The notes below the pieces were generated by a model that saw nothing but the letters and a program-made list of their open reading frames with translations, was not told where the DNA came from and searched no databases. From contig DFLF01000013.1 in the NCBI GenBank assembly GCA_002373675.1, positions 22,877 to 86,876 of the forward strand: a stretch of 64,000 nucleotides of DNA, written 5' to 3'. Below, piece by piece: positions 26,212-35,288 of the stretch (its first letter is position 1; each line of letters opens with the position of its first letter). The position numbers and the translations under genes were made by a program. This stretch comes from Pseudobutyrivibrio sp. UBA3626. GTDB lineage: Bacteria > Bacillota > Clostridia > Lachnospirales > Lachnospiraceae.

Positions 26212-28161
26212 TTAACAAATTTCTGCTCCATTAGGCATATCTTTCTCAGGAGTGACTAGTGATAAATTACCATTTTCATCTTCTGCGCATAGAAGCATTC
26301 CTTCTGAAAGCACTCCAGCAAGCTTTGCGGGCTTAAGATTAACCAGAACCATTACTTTCTTACCAACCATCTCTTCTGGTGAATAATACTTCTTAATACC
26401 TGATACAATTTGCTTTACTGTACTTCCTATCTGTACCTGTGAACAAAGAAGCTTCTTTGACTTTGGCACTTCTTCGCACTTAATTATCTCTCCAACCTGG
26501 AATTGCATTTTGCCGAAATCATCAAATGTAATCTCATCCTTTGGCTCAATATCAATACCTGGCTCAACTGTTTTACTTTCGTCAGAAGGATGTAACTCTT
26601 CAACAGTCTTAAGTACTTCTTCCATATCTAGTCGCTCAAATAATATCTCCGGCTTCTGTGTAACACACGTGCCTGTTGGATAATTGCCAAATTTGTCTAA
26701 ATTATCGTACTGTACAGGCTCCGTATTAAACTGCTCTAAGATTTTATCAGACGTACTTGGCATAAAACTATGAAGAAGTGTTGCACCAACAGTAATTCCC
26801 TCTGCAAGATTGTATAGTACTGTTGCAAGTCTATCGTTTTTGTCATCATCCTTTGCAAGTGCCCAGGGCATTGTCTCATCAATGTACTTATTACAACGAC
26901 GGAATAAGTCAAATATTATAGATATTGCATCAGCAACTCTAAGTTCTGCCATCTTAGCCTCGACTCTTGCCTTAGTTCCTGTTATAACTTCTTTCAAATC
27001 ATCATCAACGGGCTCATTTACTTCTTTATCAAAGATAACGCCGTCAAAATACTTGTTACTCATAGACAGTGTACGATTAACAAGATTACCTAATATATTG
27101 GCAAGTTCAGAATTAGTACGCTCTACCATTAATTCCCATGAAATAGCACCATCATTCTCGAATGGCATCTCATGAAGAAGGAAGTAACGAACTGCATCAA
27201 CGCCGAATATATCAACGAGTTCGTCAGCATATATAACATTTCCAGCAGATTTACTCATCTTGCCATCAGCAAGTATTAACCAGGGATGTCCAAATACCTG
27301 CTTTGGAAGTGGCTCATCTAAAGCCATTAAGAATATAGGCCAGTAAATAGTATGGAAACGAATAATATCTTTACCAATAAGATGCAAATCTGCTGGCCAG
27401 TATTTATTATATTGTGGAGTAGAATTGCCCTCTGCATCATAACCAATTCCTGTAATATAGTTTGTGAGTGCATCAAGCCATACATATACTACGTGTTTGT
27501 CATCGAAATCAACTGGTATTCCCCACTTAAAAGATGTACGTGAAACGCACAAATCTGTTAATCCAGGAAGTAGGAAATTGTTCATCATCTCGTTCTTTCG
27601 AGACACTGGCTGAATAAATTCAGGATGAGTATTAATATGCTCTATCAATCTATCAGCATATTTGCTCATTTTAAAGAAATATGCCTCTTCCTTGGCTGGC
27701 TGAACTTCTCTACCACAGTCAGGACATTTGCCATCAACAAGCTGGGACTCTGTCCAGAAAGACTCGCAAGGTGTACAATACATTCCTTCGTAAGAACCCT
27801 TGTAGATATCACCTTTATCATAGAGCTTCTTGAATATCTTCTGAACCTGCTTCTCATGATCTTCATCTGTAGTTCTGATGAATTTGTCGTAACTTGTATT
27901 CATCATATCCCAGATATTCTTAACAGTTGTAGATACATCATCAACGAATTCTTTTGGTGATATTCCTGCTTCCTGTGCTTTACTCTCAATTTTCTGACCA
28001 TGCTCATCAGTTCCAGTTTGGAAGAATACTTCATACCCTTCCTGTCTTCTGAATCTCGCAATAGCGTCAGCAAGTACTATCTCATATGTGTTACCTATAT
28101 GAGGTTTTCCTGATGTATATGTAATTGCTGTTGTTATATAATACTTACCCTTATTTGACAT
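26212..28161 (-). CDS. metG: Methionyl-tRNA synthetase
   Basis: The 649-aa class I synthetase charges tRNA-Met. It has the HIGH-type motif HIGN (21-24), a knuckle domain (CTPCESFW...CPDCGRE) that holds zinc, KMSKSAGN for ATP, an anticodon-binding helical domain, and a C-terminal OB-fold (DFGKMQFQVGEIIKCEEVP) of the type that binds the tRNA corner. This is the full clostridial form with fused EMAP-like domain. A small zinc-ribbon gene lies 35 bases upstream. Confidence 0.97.
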   Translation of the reverse strand: MSNKGKYYITTAITYTSGKPHIGNTYEIVLADAIARFRRQEGYEVFFQTGTDEHGQKIESKAQEAGISPKEFVDDVSTTVKNIWDMMNTSYDKFIRTTDEDHEKQVQKIFKKLYDKGDIYKGSYEGMYCTPCESFWTESQLVDGKCPDCGREVQPAKEEAYFFKMSKYADRLIEHINTHPEFIQPVSRKNEMMNNFLLPGLTDLCVSRTSFKWGIPVDFDDKHVVYVWLDALTNYITGIGYDAEGNSTPQYNKYWPADLHLIGKDIIRFHTIYWPIFLMALDEPLPKQVFGHPWLILADGKMSKSAGNVIYADELVDIFGVDAVRYFLLHEMPFENDGAISWELMVERTNSELANILGNLVNRTLSMSNKYFDGVIFDKEVNEPVDDDLKEVITGTKARVEAKMAELRVADAISIIFDLFRRCNKYIDETMPWALAKDDDKNDRLATVLYNLAEGITVGATLLHSFMPSTSDKILEQFNTEPVQYDNLDKFGNYPTGTCVTQKPEILFERLDMEEVLKTVEELHPSDESKTVEPGIDIEPKDEITFDDFGKMQFQVGEIIKCEEVPKSKKLLCSQVQIGSTVKQIVSGIKKYYSPEEMVGKKVMVLVNLKPAKLAGVLSEGMLLCAEDENGNLSLVTPEKDMPNGAEIC

Positions 28162-28196
28162 CTCTTATCCTCTTACTATTTATTTTTTGAAAATGT

Positions 28197-28622
28197 TTAT
28201 TTTGTCTTGTCATCTTCTTCAACAACTTCAGCATCTACTTTCTCAGCAGTGTCTTCTTCTGTCTCAGCTTCTTCCTTAGTTCCATCAAGTCTTTCGCCAC
28301 ATTTATTACAATAAACTGCTTCAGCATTATTGAGTGTGCCGCATGCAGGACAGTCAACTCCGCCTTTTAATTTATCAATTTCAACCTGAAGAGCATCCAT
28401 TCTGTTTAGCGCATCTGTAATATCTGAAAGATCCTTTTTCTTCTTGTCTTTATTCTTCTCGTAGAAATCTCTTCCAATTCCTTCATAGCGACTCTTAACG
28501 AACTTCTCAGCGTCTCTATATTCACGCTTAAGTCTTGCAATCTCTTTCAAGTCCTTTGCTCTTTCTTTTACATCATTTGAAGCATCAACAATTGCTTCTG
28601 AGATATCATCTATAAATCCCAT
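28197..28622 (-). CDS. Coiled-coil protein with C-terminal zinc ribbon
   Basis: The 141-aa protein begins MGFIDDISEAIVDASNDVKE. It has a charged helical region, then one zinc ribbon (CPACG...YCNKCG, about residues 90-115), and ends in an acidic tail (EEAETEEDTAEKVDAE). The start is placed at 28622 because a strong GGAGG site precedes it; an in-frame ATG 17 codons upstream has none. Similar single-ribbon coiled-coil proteins are common and uncharacterised. It precedes metG on the same strand. Confidence 0.8.
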   Translation of the reverse strand: MGFIDDISEAIVDASNDVKERAKDLKEIARLKREYRDAEKFVKSRYEGIGRDFYEKNKDKKKKDLSDITDALNRMDALQVEIDKLKGGVDCPACGTLNNAEAVYCNKCGERLDGTKEEAETEEDTAEKVDAEVVEEDDKTK

Positions 28623-28726
28623 TTTGTTCCTCCTTATTAACTCATTTTTCTTATAAATATATACTATGTTCAATTATAGAACTTTTCTATACTAATTTCC
28701 ATAAATTACAATATTTTTTGCCTTTA

Positions 28727-29785
28727 TTAGAGTACCGGGAAAATCCCTGTTTCCCTAAGGCATACATACACCATAAATAGCACGTATAGCGCAACCATTA
28801 TAGCACCTTCTATTCTGTTAATTCTCTTCTTGGTAATACAGAAGATAAATATTAGAATTGAGAAGAATAATAGTACGCATATATCAATTATATTCTCTAC
28901 AGCAAATGGAATCGGGCTGATTGTTGCTGCAATACCAAGTACAAATAATATGTTAAATATGTTAGAACCAATTACATTTCCAATAGCCATATCAAGCTGC
29001 TTCTTTCTGGCTGCAACTATTGATGTTACCAGTTCAGGAAGAGATGTTCCTATTGCACATATTGTAAGACCAATAATTGTATCTGATACTCCTATAGCTC
29101 CTGCTATTGCAACAGCGCCATCTACAACCCAATCTCCACCAAACTTAATGGCAACCATACCGATAATAATAAATATAATGGACTTCCATACAGGTAAATC
29201 CTTTACCTCTTCTTCCATTTCATCGGCTAATGAACGTTCTGCTGCAACACCTGTCTCAAGCGCCCTTTTACGAGCTTTCATGGCAGATACTATTAACACA
29301 GTAATGAACCCTATAAATAGAACCAGATATATAATTCCTGCAAGTCTATCTATCTCCCAATTCATTCCATAGCTTCCATCTTCCTTAAGTCCGAAGACAC
29401 CAAGGAATATCATAAGGATTGCACAGAATATGGAAAATGGATAATCTCTCTTAAGAACATCTTTACTAACAGAAAGATTATTAAATAAAGCACATATACC
29501 AAGTACCATCATTAGATTGAAAATGTTAGATCCCACAACATTACTTACTGCAAGGGAGTTAGCATTATTCATGGATGCAGATACTGAAACTGCGGCTTCT
29601 GGCAGGCTTGTTCCCATTGCTACTATAGTCATACCTATTATTAATGGGGGAACTTTGAGCTTCTTCGCAATGGATGAACTACCCTCAACGAATATGTCTG
29701 CTCCTTTAATTAGTAATACGAATCCAATGATAAGTAGTATTATCTTGAATATTAATGAACTTGTTATGGCTGTTAATGTTGCCAT
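28727..29785 (-). CDS. Sodium/calcium exchanger family antiporter
   Basis: The 352-aa membrane protein shows the two inverted alpha repeats of the CaCA superfamily. Each has the G-T-S-L-P-E ion-binding motif (MGTSLPEAAVSVSA and IGTSLPELVTSIVAA) and a following GSNIFN. Ten helices are expected, with a charged loop in the middle (RKRALETGVAAERSLADEME). This is the YrbG/CaxA type that exports Ca2+ in exchange for Na+ or protons. A manganese exporter gene lies 21 bases upstream. Confidence 0.93.
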   Translation of the reverse strand: MATLTAITSSLIFKIILLIIGFVLLIKGADIFVEGSSSIAKKLKVPPLIIGMTIVAMGTSLPEAAVSVSASMNNANSLAVSNVVGSNIFNLMMVLGICALFNNLSVSKDVLKRDYPFSIFCAILMIFLGVFGLKEDGSYGMNWEIDRLAGIIYLVLFIGFITVLIVSAMKARKRALETGVAAERSLADEMEEEVKDLPVWKSIIFIIIGMVAIKFGGDWVVDGAVAIAGAIGVSDTIIGLTICAIGTSLPELVTSIVAARKKQLDMAIGNVIGSNIFNILFVLGIAATISPIPFAVENIIDICVLLFFSILIFIFCITKKRINRIEGAIMVALYVLFMVYVCLRETGIFPVL

Positions 29786-29806
29786 TCTTTTTCTCCTTTA
29801 TATAAA

Positions 29807-30400
29807 TTATATTATCGACAAATCAATGAATCCTAATCCTTCTAATAGTATCTTTATTCCAAGTAGAACAAGGATAATTCCACCTATTAGAGTTGCTACA
29901 AATCTATATCTACTTCCAAAGATATTACCTATTAACACACCTATTGCAGATATAATTAGTGTTATAACACCTATTATTACAATAGCAAGGACTATATTAA
30001 TATCCTCATAGAAAGAAAATGTTACTCCAACAGCCAGTGCATCTATACTTGTTGCTATTGCAAGTAAGGTTATTTCCTTGAAGCTAATAGGCTTGTCTTT
30101 TTCTTCTGCTATATCTTTCTCATTTCTTTCTTTTATAGCATCTATTATCATTTTACCGCCAATAAAGAGAAGAAGTGCAAATGCAATCCAATGAGAGAAT
30201 TGCATAACGTATTTTGCAAATATATTGCCAAGGAAGTATCCTATTAATGGCATAATCGCCTGAAATCCACCAAAGAATGAAGCAATGATTATTAGCTGAC
30301 TTTTATTTACTTTAGTCATTCCTAGGCCTTTGCAGATTGATACAGCAAAGGCATCCATTGCTAACCCTATTCCAAGTAAGATAAAATCAACTATTCCCAT
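29807..30400 (-). CDS. mntP: Manganese efflux pump MntP
   Basis: The 197-aa protein has six predicted helices and the two repeated acidic motifs of the MntP family: GLAMDAFAVSICKGLG near the start and ATSIDALAVGVTFSF in the second half. The cytoplasmic loop (KERNEKDIAEEKDKP) separates the repeats. It exports Mn2+. I looked for a yybP-ykoY type riboswitch upstream and saw none; the gap to the previous gene is only 8 bases, so it is inside an operon with the ydcF-like and antiporter genes. Confidence 0.92.
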   Translation of the reverse strand: MGIVDFILLGIGLAMDAFAVSICKGLGMTKVNKSQLIIIASFFGGFQAIMPLIGYFLGNIFAKYVMQFSHWIAFALLLFIGGKMIIDAIKERNEKDIAEEKDKPISFKEITLLAIATSIDALAVGVTFSFYEDINIVLAIVIIGVITLIISAIGVLIGNIFGSRYRFVATLIGGIILVLLGIKILLEGLGFIDLSII

Positions 30401-30408
30401 TTTTTCTC

Positions 30409-31134
30409 CTATTTCTTACGAATCCAGCTTGCAACAATAGCAATTATTTCTCTTGTAAAATAAGTAGGATACATGTATTTTGTAGTGCTTGCATTTATCG
30501 CCTTAGCCTTAAGACCACATCGAGATGCATAGAGAGAAGCTCTGTATTGATGATATTCACTTGTGGCAATTGCTACTGATTTAGATAATCCCTTCTCATC
30601 AATGATTCTTTTCGAATTTTGAATATTCTCACTTGTGTTCTTAGACTTATTCTCTACAATAATCTTACTTTTTGGAACACCATATTTTGCAAGCTCAATA
30701 GCTATGTATTCTGCCTCAGAATCATAGAATTCTGTTGTATTTCCTCCACTGGCAATGCATACGCTATCCGGATGCTTATCAAGATATCTTGCTGCTGCTT
30801 TAATACGTTGATTAAGTGCTTCGCAAATTGAAGATTTACAACTGCATCCTAGTACTATCACAACATCTTCATTTCCAGCAATATTATTCTTGGCATTGAC
30901 CATTTTCATATTAATCACAATAACAAGAATTAGTATTAGAAGTACAATTACACACAGAACTATCTTGAAATTCATTGAAAACAGCCATGAAAACGTTCCA
31001 AATAATAATACCAGAACACTTACTATCATTCCTACTGCATTTCCATAATTGATTATTCCCTTCTTACCAAGTGGCAGATAGAAAAGAATAATTCCTGTTA
31101 TACCAATTACCATAAGTAATATTCTTAATATCAT
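30409..31134 (-). CDS. YdcF-type (DUF218) membrane protein
   Basis: The 241-aa protein has three N-terminal helices (about 3-75), then a cytoplasmic or surface DUF218 domain. It has VIVLGCSCKS, SVCIASGGNTTEFYDSEAEY, an NKSKNTSENI nucleotide-like loop and VAIATSEYHQYRASLYA. Family members (SanA, ElyC, YdcF) affect the cell envelope, and YdcF binds SAM; the role here is unknown. It is the first gene of a tight set with mntP. Confidence 0.88.
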   Translation of the reverse strand: MILRILLMVIGITGIILFYLPLGKKGIINYGNAVGMIVSVLVLLFGTFSWLFSMNFKIVLCVIVLLILILVIVINMKMVNAKNNIAGNEDVVIVLGCSCKSSICEALNQRIKAAARYLDKHPDSVCIASGGNTTEFYDSEAEYIAIELAKYGVPKSKIIVENKSKNTSENIQNSKRIIDEKGLSKSVAIATSEYHQYRASLYASRCGLKAKAINASTTKYMYPTYFTREIIAIVASWIRKK

Positions 31135-31169
31135 TGCGTCTCCTTATTAATACACTAATAAGCTAATTT

Positions 31170-31198
31170 ACCCCTTCTATATATTATATAGAAGGGGT
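31170..31198 (-). terminator. Terminator of the PAP2 gene
   Basis: A perfect 12-bp stem (ACCCCTTCTATA/TATAGAAGGGGT, 5-base loop) lies just after the PAP2 stop. The T-run after it is weak on the minus strand. Confidence 0.7.
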
Positions 31199-31213
31199 GA
31201 AGTAAAGTCTAAT

Positions 31214-31909
31214 CTATTCTTGAGTATTTTTAGCAGCTTTTTTCTCTTTAAACTCAGTAATCTTTTTGTCAATGAATTTCCATAATGGCTTTGCAATAGC
31301 CCAACCTGCAACACCACAGATAACACCTACAACCAATCCAGCAATAACATCTGTTGGCCAGTGTACGCATACATATAGTCTTGAAATACCAATTATTGTT
31401 GCAAGAACTAATGCTCCAACGCCCCACCATTTATATTTACCCTTAAGTGTTGCGAAAACAGCCACTGCAGAAGCAAAACTTGCTGCTGTATGACCTGAAG
31501 GGAATGAGAAATCATTAGGGAAACTAACAAGCATTTTCATATTTCTTATCCAGTCAGGACCACCTTCAAAGAACATAAGCCATCCCGGTCTGCACCTGAT
31601 AAATATTGGCTTAATAATTCCGTTACACAGAATTATATCAAGAAGCAATGCTATAAATGAAGCCAGCCCGATATGTCTTGTCTTAGGAATAATTAAAAGG
31701 ACTACTGTAAGTATAATCCAGAATATTCCTGCATCTCCTAATTTTGTTACAAGTGGCATAAATACATCAAGAAACGAATTATGAATATCATAGAACCACT
31801 TCAGTAATGATAATTCCCAATCCCAGTAGAAAATATTGGATTTCTCTACTAAGGAAACTAACTTTTCTGATGCGCCAAAAGCCATCAATGCCGCATAATC
31901 AATTGTCAT
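31214..31909 (-). CDS. PAP2 family phosphatase
   Basis: The 231-aa protein has five to six helices and all three PAP2 motifs: K-x6-R-P (KPIFIRCRP), PSGH (FSFPSGHTA) and SR-x5-H-x3-D (SRLYVCVHWPTD). It would dephosphorylate a lipid such as undecaprenyl diphosphate or phosphatidic acid on the outer face of the membrane. The C-terminus is Lys-rich. It lies between tyrS and a terminator. Which lipid it uses is not evident. Confidence 0.92.
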   Translation of the reverse strand: MTIDYAALMAFGASEKLVSLVEKSNIFYWDWELSLLKWFYDIHNSFLDVFMPLVTKLGDAGIFWIILTVVLLIIPKTRHIGLASFIALLLDIILCNGIIKPIFIRCRPGWLMFFEGGPDWIRNMKMLVSFPNDFSFPSGHTAASFASAVAVFATLKGKYKWWGVGALVLATIIGISRLYVCVHWPTDVIAGLVVGVICGVAGWAIAKPLWKFIDKKITEFKEKKAAKNTQE

Positions 31910-31935
31910 TTTTCTCCTCCTTTTGCCATTTTTTA

Positions 31936-33159
31936 TTAAGAATATATAACTTTACAGAATTTCTTCTTACCCTTCTTAATAATGAACTCTTCACTAAATG
32001 CTTCAGGACCATAATTTGTATGAATATCTGTTATTTTATCTCCATTAACAGATACACCGCCCTGCTGTACATTTCTTCGTGCTTCAGAACGTGATGGAGC
32101 AAGCTCTGCAGCTACAAGAATTCCAAGAATATCTATTTTACCATCTCTGAAATCTTCTTCTTTTAATTCCACACTTGGCATGTTCTCACTAGAACCATTT
32201 CCAGAAAATAGCGCTTTCGATGCATCTCTTGCCTTATCAGCCTCTTCTTCTCCATGAACAAGCTTAGTTAACTCATATGCAAGAATGTCTTTTGCTTCAT
32301 TAAGCTGACTTCCCTCCCAGCTTTCCATCTTGCTGATTTCATCTAATGGTATGAAAGTAAGCATTTTGATACATTTAATAACATCTGCATCATCCACATT
32401 TCTCCAATATTGATAGAATGTGTAAGGTGGTGTCTTGTCAGGATCTAGCCAAACGGCTCCAGACTGAGTCTTACCCATCTTCTTTCCTTCTGAATTCAGT
32501 AAGAGATTTATTGTCATGGCATTAGCTTCTTTACCACGCTTTCTACGAATAAGCTCCATTCCACCAATCATATTAGACCACTGATCATCTCCACCGAACT
32601 GTAGTACACAGCCGTATTTATCAAAAAGCTTAAGGAAATCATAGCTTTGCATAATCATATAATTAAATTCTAAGAAGCTTAATCCTTTCTCAAGACGTTG
32701 CTTATAACATTCTGCTGCAAGCATCCTGTTAACTGAGAAATGTGAACCTACTTCACGAAGAACTTCCACATAGTTAAGATCAAGCAACCAGTCTGCATTG
32801 TTAACAAGAAGGGCTTTATCATCACTAAAATCGATGAATCTTGCCATTTGCTTCTTAAAACACTCAACATTTGCATCTATGGTCTCTTTTGTCATCATCT
32901 GTCTCATGTCTGTTCTACCAGATGGATCACCAATCATAGCAGTTCCACCGCCAATTAAGGCAATAGGTCTGTTTCCTGCCATTTGTAGTCTCTTCATAAG
33001 ACATAAAGCCATAAAGTGGCCTACATGAAGACTATCTGCAGTTGGATCGAAACCTATGTAAAATGTAGCTTCTCCTTTATTTATCTTATTTTTAATCTCT
33101 TCCTCATTAGTAACTTGAGCAATTAATCCTCTCTTAACAAGCTCATCATATAATTCCAT
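31936..33159 (-). CDS. tyrS: Tyrosyl-tRNA synthetase
   Basis: The 407-aa class I synthetase has the HIGH motif HVGH (45-48), the tyrosine site YDFLKLFDKYGCVLQFGGDDQW, the KMSKS equivalent KMGKTQSG, and a C-terminal S4 RNA-binding domain (SRSEARRNVQQGGVSVNG). I looked for a T-box leader in the 90 bases upstream and saw none. The ribosome binding site is AAAGGAAG. Confidence 0.97.
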   Translation of the reverse strand: MELYDELVKRGLIAQVTNEEEIKNKINKGEATFYIGFDPTADSLHVGHFMALCLMKRLQMAGNRPIALIGGGTAMIGDPSGRTDMRQMMTKETIDANVECFKKQMARFIDFSDDKALLVNNADWLLDLNYVEVLREVGSHFSVNRMLAAECYKQRLEKGLSFLEFNYMIMQSYDFLKLFDKYGCVLQFGGDDQWSNMIGGMELIRRKRGKEANAMTINLLLNSEGKKMGKTQSGAVWLDPDKTPPYTFYQYWRNVDDADVIKCIKMLTFIPLDEISKMESWEGSQLNEAKDILAYELTKLVHGEEEADKARDASKALFSGNGSSENMPSVELKEEDFRDGKIDILGILVAAELAPSRSEARRNVQQGGVSVNGDKITDIHTNYGPEAFSEEFIIKKGKKKFCKVIYS

Positions 33160-33244
33160 TATGTCTCTTCCTTTCGACGCTATAAATATAGCTTAACATA
33201 CCAACTTATTATACCTAAATGTGTATAAATCGTCAATAAAATAG

Positions 33245-33270
33245 AAAAGCGAATCCCTTAGGATTCGCTT
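33245..33270 (-). terminator. Terminator of tRNA-Cys
   Basis: A 10-bp stem (AAGCGAATCC/GGATTCGCTT, 4-base loop) lies 3 bases past the tRNA 3' end. On the minus strand it is followed by TTCTATTTT. Confidence 0.88.
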
Positions 33271-33273
33271 GAG

Positions 33274-33344
33274 AGGCGCCAACCAGATTCGAACTGGTGA
33301 TAGAGGTGTTGCAGACCTTTGCCTTACCACTTGGCCATGGCGCC
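33274..33344 (-). tRNA. tRNA-Cys (anticodon GCA)
   Basis: A full cloverleaf of 71 nt. Acceptor GGCGCC pairs with GGCGCC, the anticodon loop CTGCAAC holds GCA, and the T arm is CCAG-TTCGAAT-CTGG. The discriminator is U, as in tRNA-Cys. CCA is not encoded. A strong promoter lies 163 bases upstream and a terminator follows at once. Confidence 0.97.
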
Positions 33345-33360
33345 ATATGTCATAAGGTGA

Positions 33361-33421
33361 CATTCGCTTGCGAATGGCGGATTCCTTGTGACCAGGCGAC
33401 ATCTTCACGTAGTGAAGATGT
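33361..33421. other. Hairpin pair in the long tRNA-Cys leader
   Basis: Between promoter and tRNA lies a leader of about 155 nt with two perfect hairpins: CATTCGC/GCGAATG (33361-33376, 2-base loop) and ACATCTTCAC/GTGAAGATGT (33399-33421, 3-base loop). On the minus strand ATGTCGC followed by GGT-ACAAG occurs twice, near 33480-33497 and 33383-33402. The function is unknown; RNA processing or a small RNA are possible. Confidence 0.5.
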
Positions 33422-33506
33422 TGTTTTCTTAATGTCTACATGAATCTACGCAATGGGGCGAGACTCATTATTATGTCTTGTAACCTAGCGACATTTTGCA
33501 AAGCAT

Positions 33507-33535
33507 AGTATAGCAAAGTGCGCAGTTTACGTCAA
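33507..33535 (-). promoter_or_regulatory. Strong promoter of tRNA-Cys
   Basis: TTGACG (33530-33535) and TATACT (33507-33512) are separated by exactly 17 bases on the minus strand, close to the housekeeping consensus. Transcription would start near 33500. Confidence 0.8.
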
Positions 33536-33562
33536 GTTTTTATTTTTTTTACTTATAAACGG

Positions 33563-34090
33563 TTACAAATCATAGAGATTTCCACCCTTGTCATCACATA
33601 CAACAATAGCAGGAAAGTCTTTGACTTTAATCTTTCTAATAGCTTCTGCACCTAAATCTTCATAAGCTATTACTTCTGATTCAACTATACATTTAGAAAG
33701 CAAAGCGCCTGCTCCACCTACTGAAGCAAGATAAACGGCATGATTTCTTATAATAGCATCTCTTACTTCCTTAGAACGCTTTCCTTTTCCAATCATACAT
33801 TTTTGCCCCTTATCAAGAAATGTAGGGGCATATTTATCCATTCTTGACGCTGTTGTCGGTCCTGCCGAGCCTATCACTTGGCCTTCTCGCGCTGGTGAGG
33901 GCCCCATATAATAGATACATGAATCTTTCAAATCAATGGGAAGAGGCTCACCCTTCTCAATTAGCTCATATATTCTCTTATGTGCAGCATCTCTAGCAAC
34001 ATACATCTCACCTGATAAATATAGATAATCTCCGGCATTAAGCGATGATGCAACCTCTGAAGTTATTGGTAATTCGATATGTCTTTCCAT
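33563..34090 (-). CDS. fumB: Fumarate hydratase (class I, Fe-S), beta subunit
   Basis: The 175-aa subunit matches the C-terminal half of class I fumarase. It has the family stretch GDYLYLSGEMYVARDAAHKR, YMGPSPA, IGSAGPTTASRMD and IGKGKRSKEV. With the alpha subunit it interconverts fumarate and malate using a labile 4Fe-4S cluster. L-tartrate dehydratase has the same layout and is not excluded. The start is set at 34090, where AAGGA lies 7 bases upstream; an in-frame ATG 14 codons earlier has no ribosome binding site. Confidence 0.9.
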   Translation of the reverse strand: MERHIELPITSEVASSLNAGDYLYLSGEMYVARDAAHKRIYELIEKGEPLPIDLKDSCIYYMGPSPAREGQVIGSAGPTTASRMDKYAPTFLDKGQKCMIGKGKRSKEVRDAIIRNHAVYLASVGGAGALLSKCIVESEVIAYEDLGAEAIRKIKVKDFPAIVVCDDKGGNLYDL

Positions 34091-34149
34091 AATTATATCC
34101 TTATTTAATAATTGTACTTTGCCAAGCGTCATATTATATTTACTCTACA

Positions 34150-34992
34150 CTATATAATCTCCGTAACATGCCTATTAACATGACAACATATATTAACCGC
34201 AACCGGAAGTCCGGCTATATGCGTAGCGTAAGTATTAATATTAACGGCAAGTGCAGTTAATTTACCTCCAAGTCCACCCGGTCCTATCCCCAGCGAATTA
34301 ATCTCATCAAGCATCTCATCTTCAAGGCTTCTAACCCACTCTATATCAGGCCTATCATTAAGATTACGAGTCAGCGCCTTCTTAGCCATAAGCGCCGACT
34401 TCTCGAAAGTTCCGCCGATTCCTACTCCAACAACCATCGGAGGACAGGCATTAGGTCCTGCATCTTTAACAGCTGTAAGAATCGCTTCTTTAACTCCTTC
34501 TATTCCATCTGCCGGCTTAAGCATGAATACTCGTGACATATTTTCAGAGCCAAATCCTTTAGGAGCCACAGTAATTTTTACTTTGTCTCCCGGTACAATA
34601 TCGTAGTGAATAACTGCCGGCGTATTATCCTTTGTATTTACACGCTCTATCGGGTCTGATACAACCGACTTTCTAAGATATCCTTCAGTATACCCTTTTC
34701 TTACACCCTCGTTTATGGCATCTGTAATATTTGCCCCTTGTAGTGATACTTCTTGGCCAATCTCTACAAATATCACGGCCATTCCTGTATCTTGACAGAT
34801 TGGAATCTTATCTTCTCCTGCTATTTGTAGATTTTCTTCTAATTGAGAGAATATTTTCTTTCCAAGTTCTGATTCTTCCCTGTCCATAGACTTGTTGAAA
34901 GTCTCCTTCATATCTTCGGAAAGATAATAATTAGCATCTATGCACATCTTAGAAACTATCTGTGTAACCTCGCTGGTATTGATAATTCTCAT
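34150..34992 (-). CDS. fumA: Fumarate hydratase (class I, Fe-S), alpha subunit
   Basis: The 280-aa subunit matches the N-terminal half of class I fumarase. Cluster-binding cysteines are visible in CQDTGMAVIF, GPNACPPMVVGVGIGG and the C-terminal NICCHVNRH. The beta subunit gene follows after 59 bases. Split class I fumarases are typical of strict anaerobes. The ribosome binding site is AGGAG. A 235-bp inverted-repeat element lies directly upstream, only 44 bases from the start codon, so it overlaps the promoter region. Confidence 0.92.
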   Translation of the reverse strand: MRIINTSEVTQIVSKMCIDANYYLSEDMKETFNKSMDREESELGKKIFSQLEENLQIAGEDKIPICQDTGMAVIFVEIGQEVSLQGANITDAINEGVRKGYTEGYLRKSVVSDPIERVNTKDNTPAVIHYDIVPGDKVKITVAPKGFGSENMSRVFMLKPADGIEGVKEAILTAVKDAGPNACPPMVVGVGIGGTFEKSALMAKKALTRNLNDRPDIEWVRSLEDEMLDEINSLGIGPGGLGGKLTALAVNINTYATHIAGLPVAVNICCHVNRHVTEII

Positions 34993-35036
34993 ATTATTAA
35001 CTCCTGATTGTATTATTATATATTAGATGAAATTAA

Positions 35037-35271
35037 GTAATCGACAATATAATATATGTATATTTATACATTACATCAAGCTTAGAAAATAATAATGATT
35101 GGTTAGTTAAGGAAAATTCGTGCCACGGATGGCACGAATAGGCGTTCACTGACTGGATGGAAGATTGAACGCCGGTTTCCGCCATATGTTTAATAACAAG
35201 ACTACACCAATCATTTTTATTTTCTTAGCGAAGATGTAGTTTTAATATACATATATTATATTGTTGATTAC
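35037..35271. repeat. 235-bp inverted-repeat element with inner hairpins
   Basis: Two arms of about 70 bases (35037-35106 and 35202-35271) are near-perfect inverted copies. Shared blocks include GTAATC, ACAATATAATATATGTATAT, TAGAAAATAA-style and ATGATTGG. The 95-base centre holds two more perfect hairpins, ATTCGTGCCA/TGGCACGAAT (35116-35139) and GGCGTTCA/TGAACGCC (35141-35173). No reading frame of note is inside. A non-autonomous mobile element (MITE-like) or a large structured RNA are the main readings. No clear target duplication is seen. Confidence 0.75.
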
Positions 35272-35288
35272 ATAACTTTTATAATAAC

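Noticed and set aside
29517..30011. Long plus-strand frames opposite the Ca/Na antiporter and mntP
   Set aside because: Both are antisense to clear membrane protein genes and show only mirror-image composition.
30401..30408. Manganese riboswitch before mntP
   Set aside because: Only 8 bases separate mntP from the upstream gene, so there is no room, and none is seen before the first gene of the set.
33160..33244. T-box leader before tyrS
   Set aside because: The gap is short, with no T-box sequence, specifier stem or terminator/antiterminator pair.
33193..33408. 71-codon minus-strand frame
   Set aside because: It runs through tRNA-Cys and its terminator, so it is not a gene.
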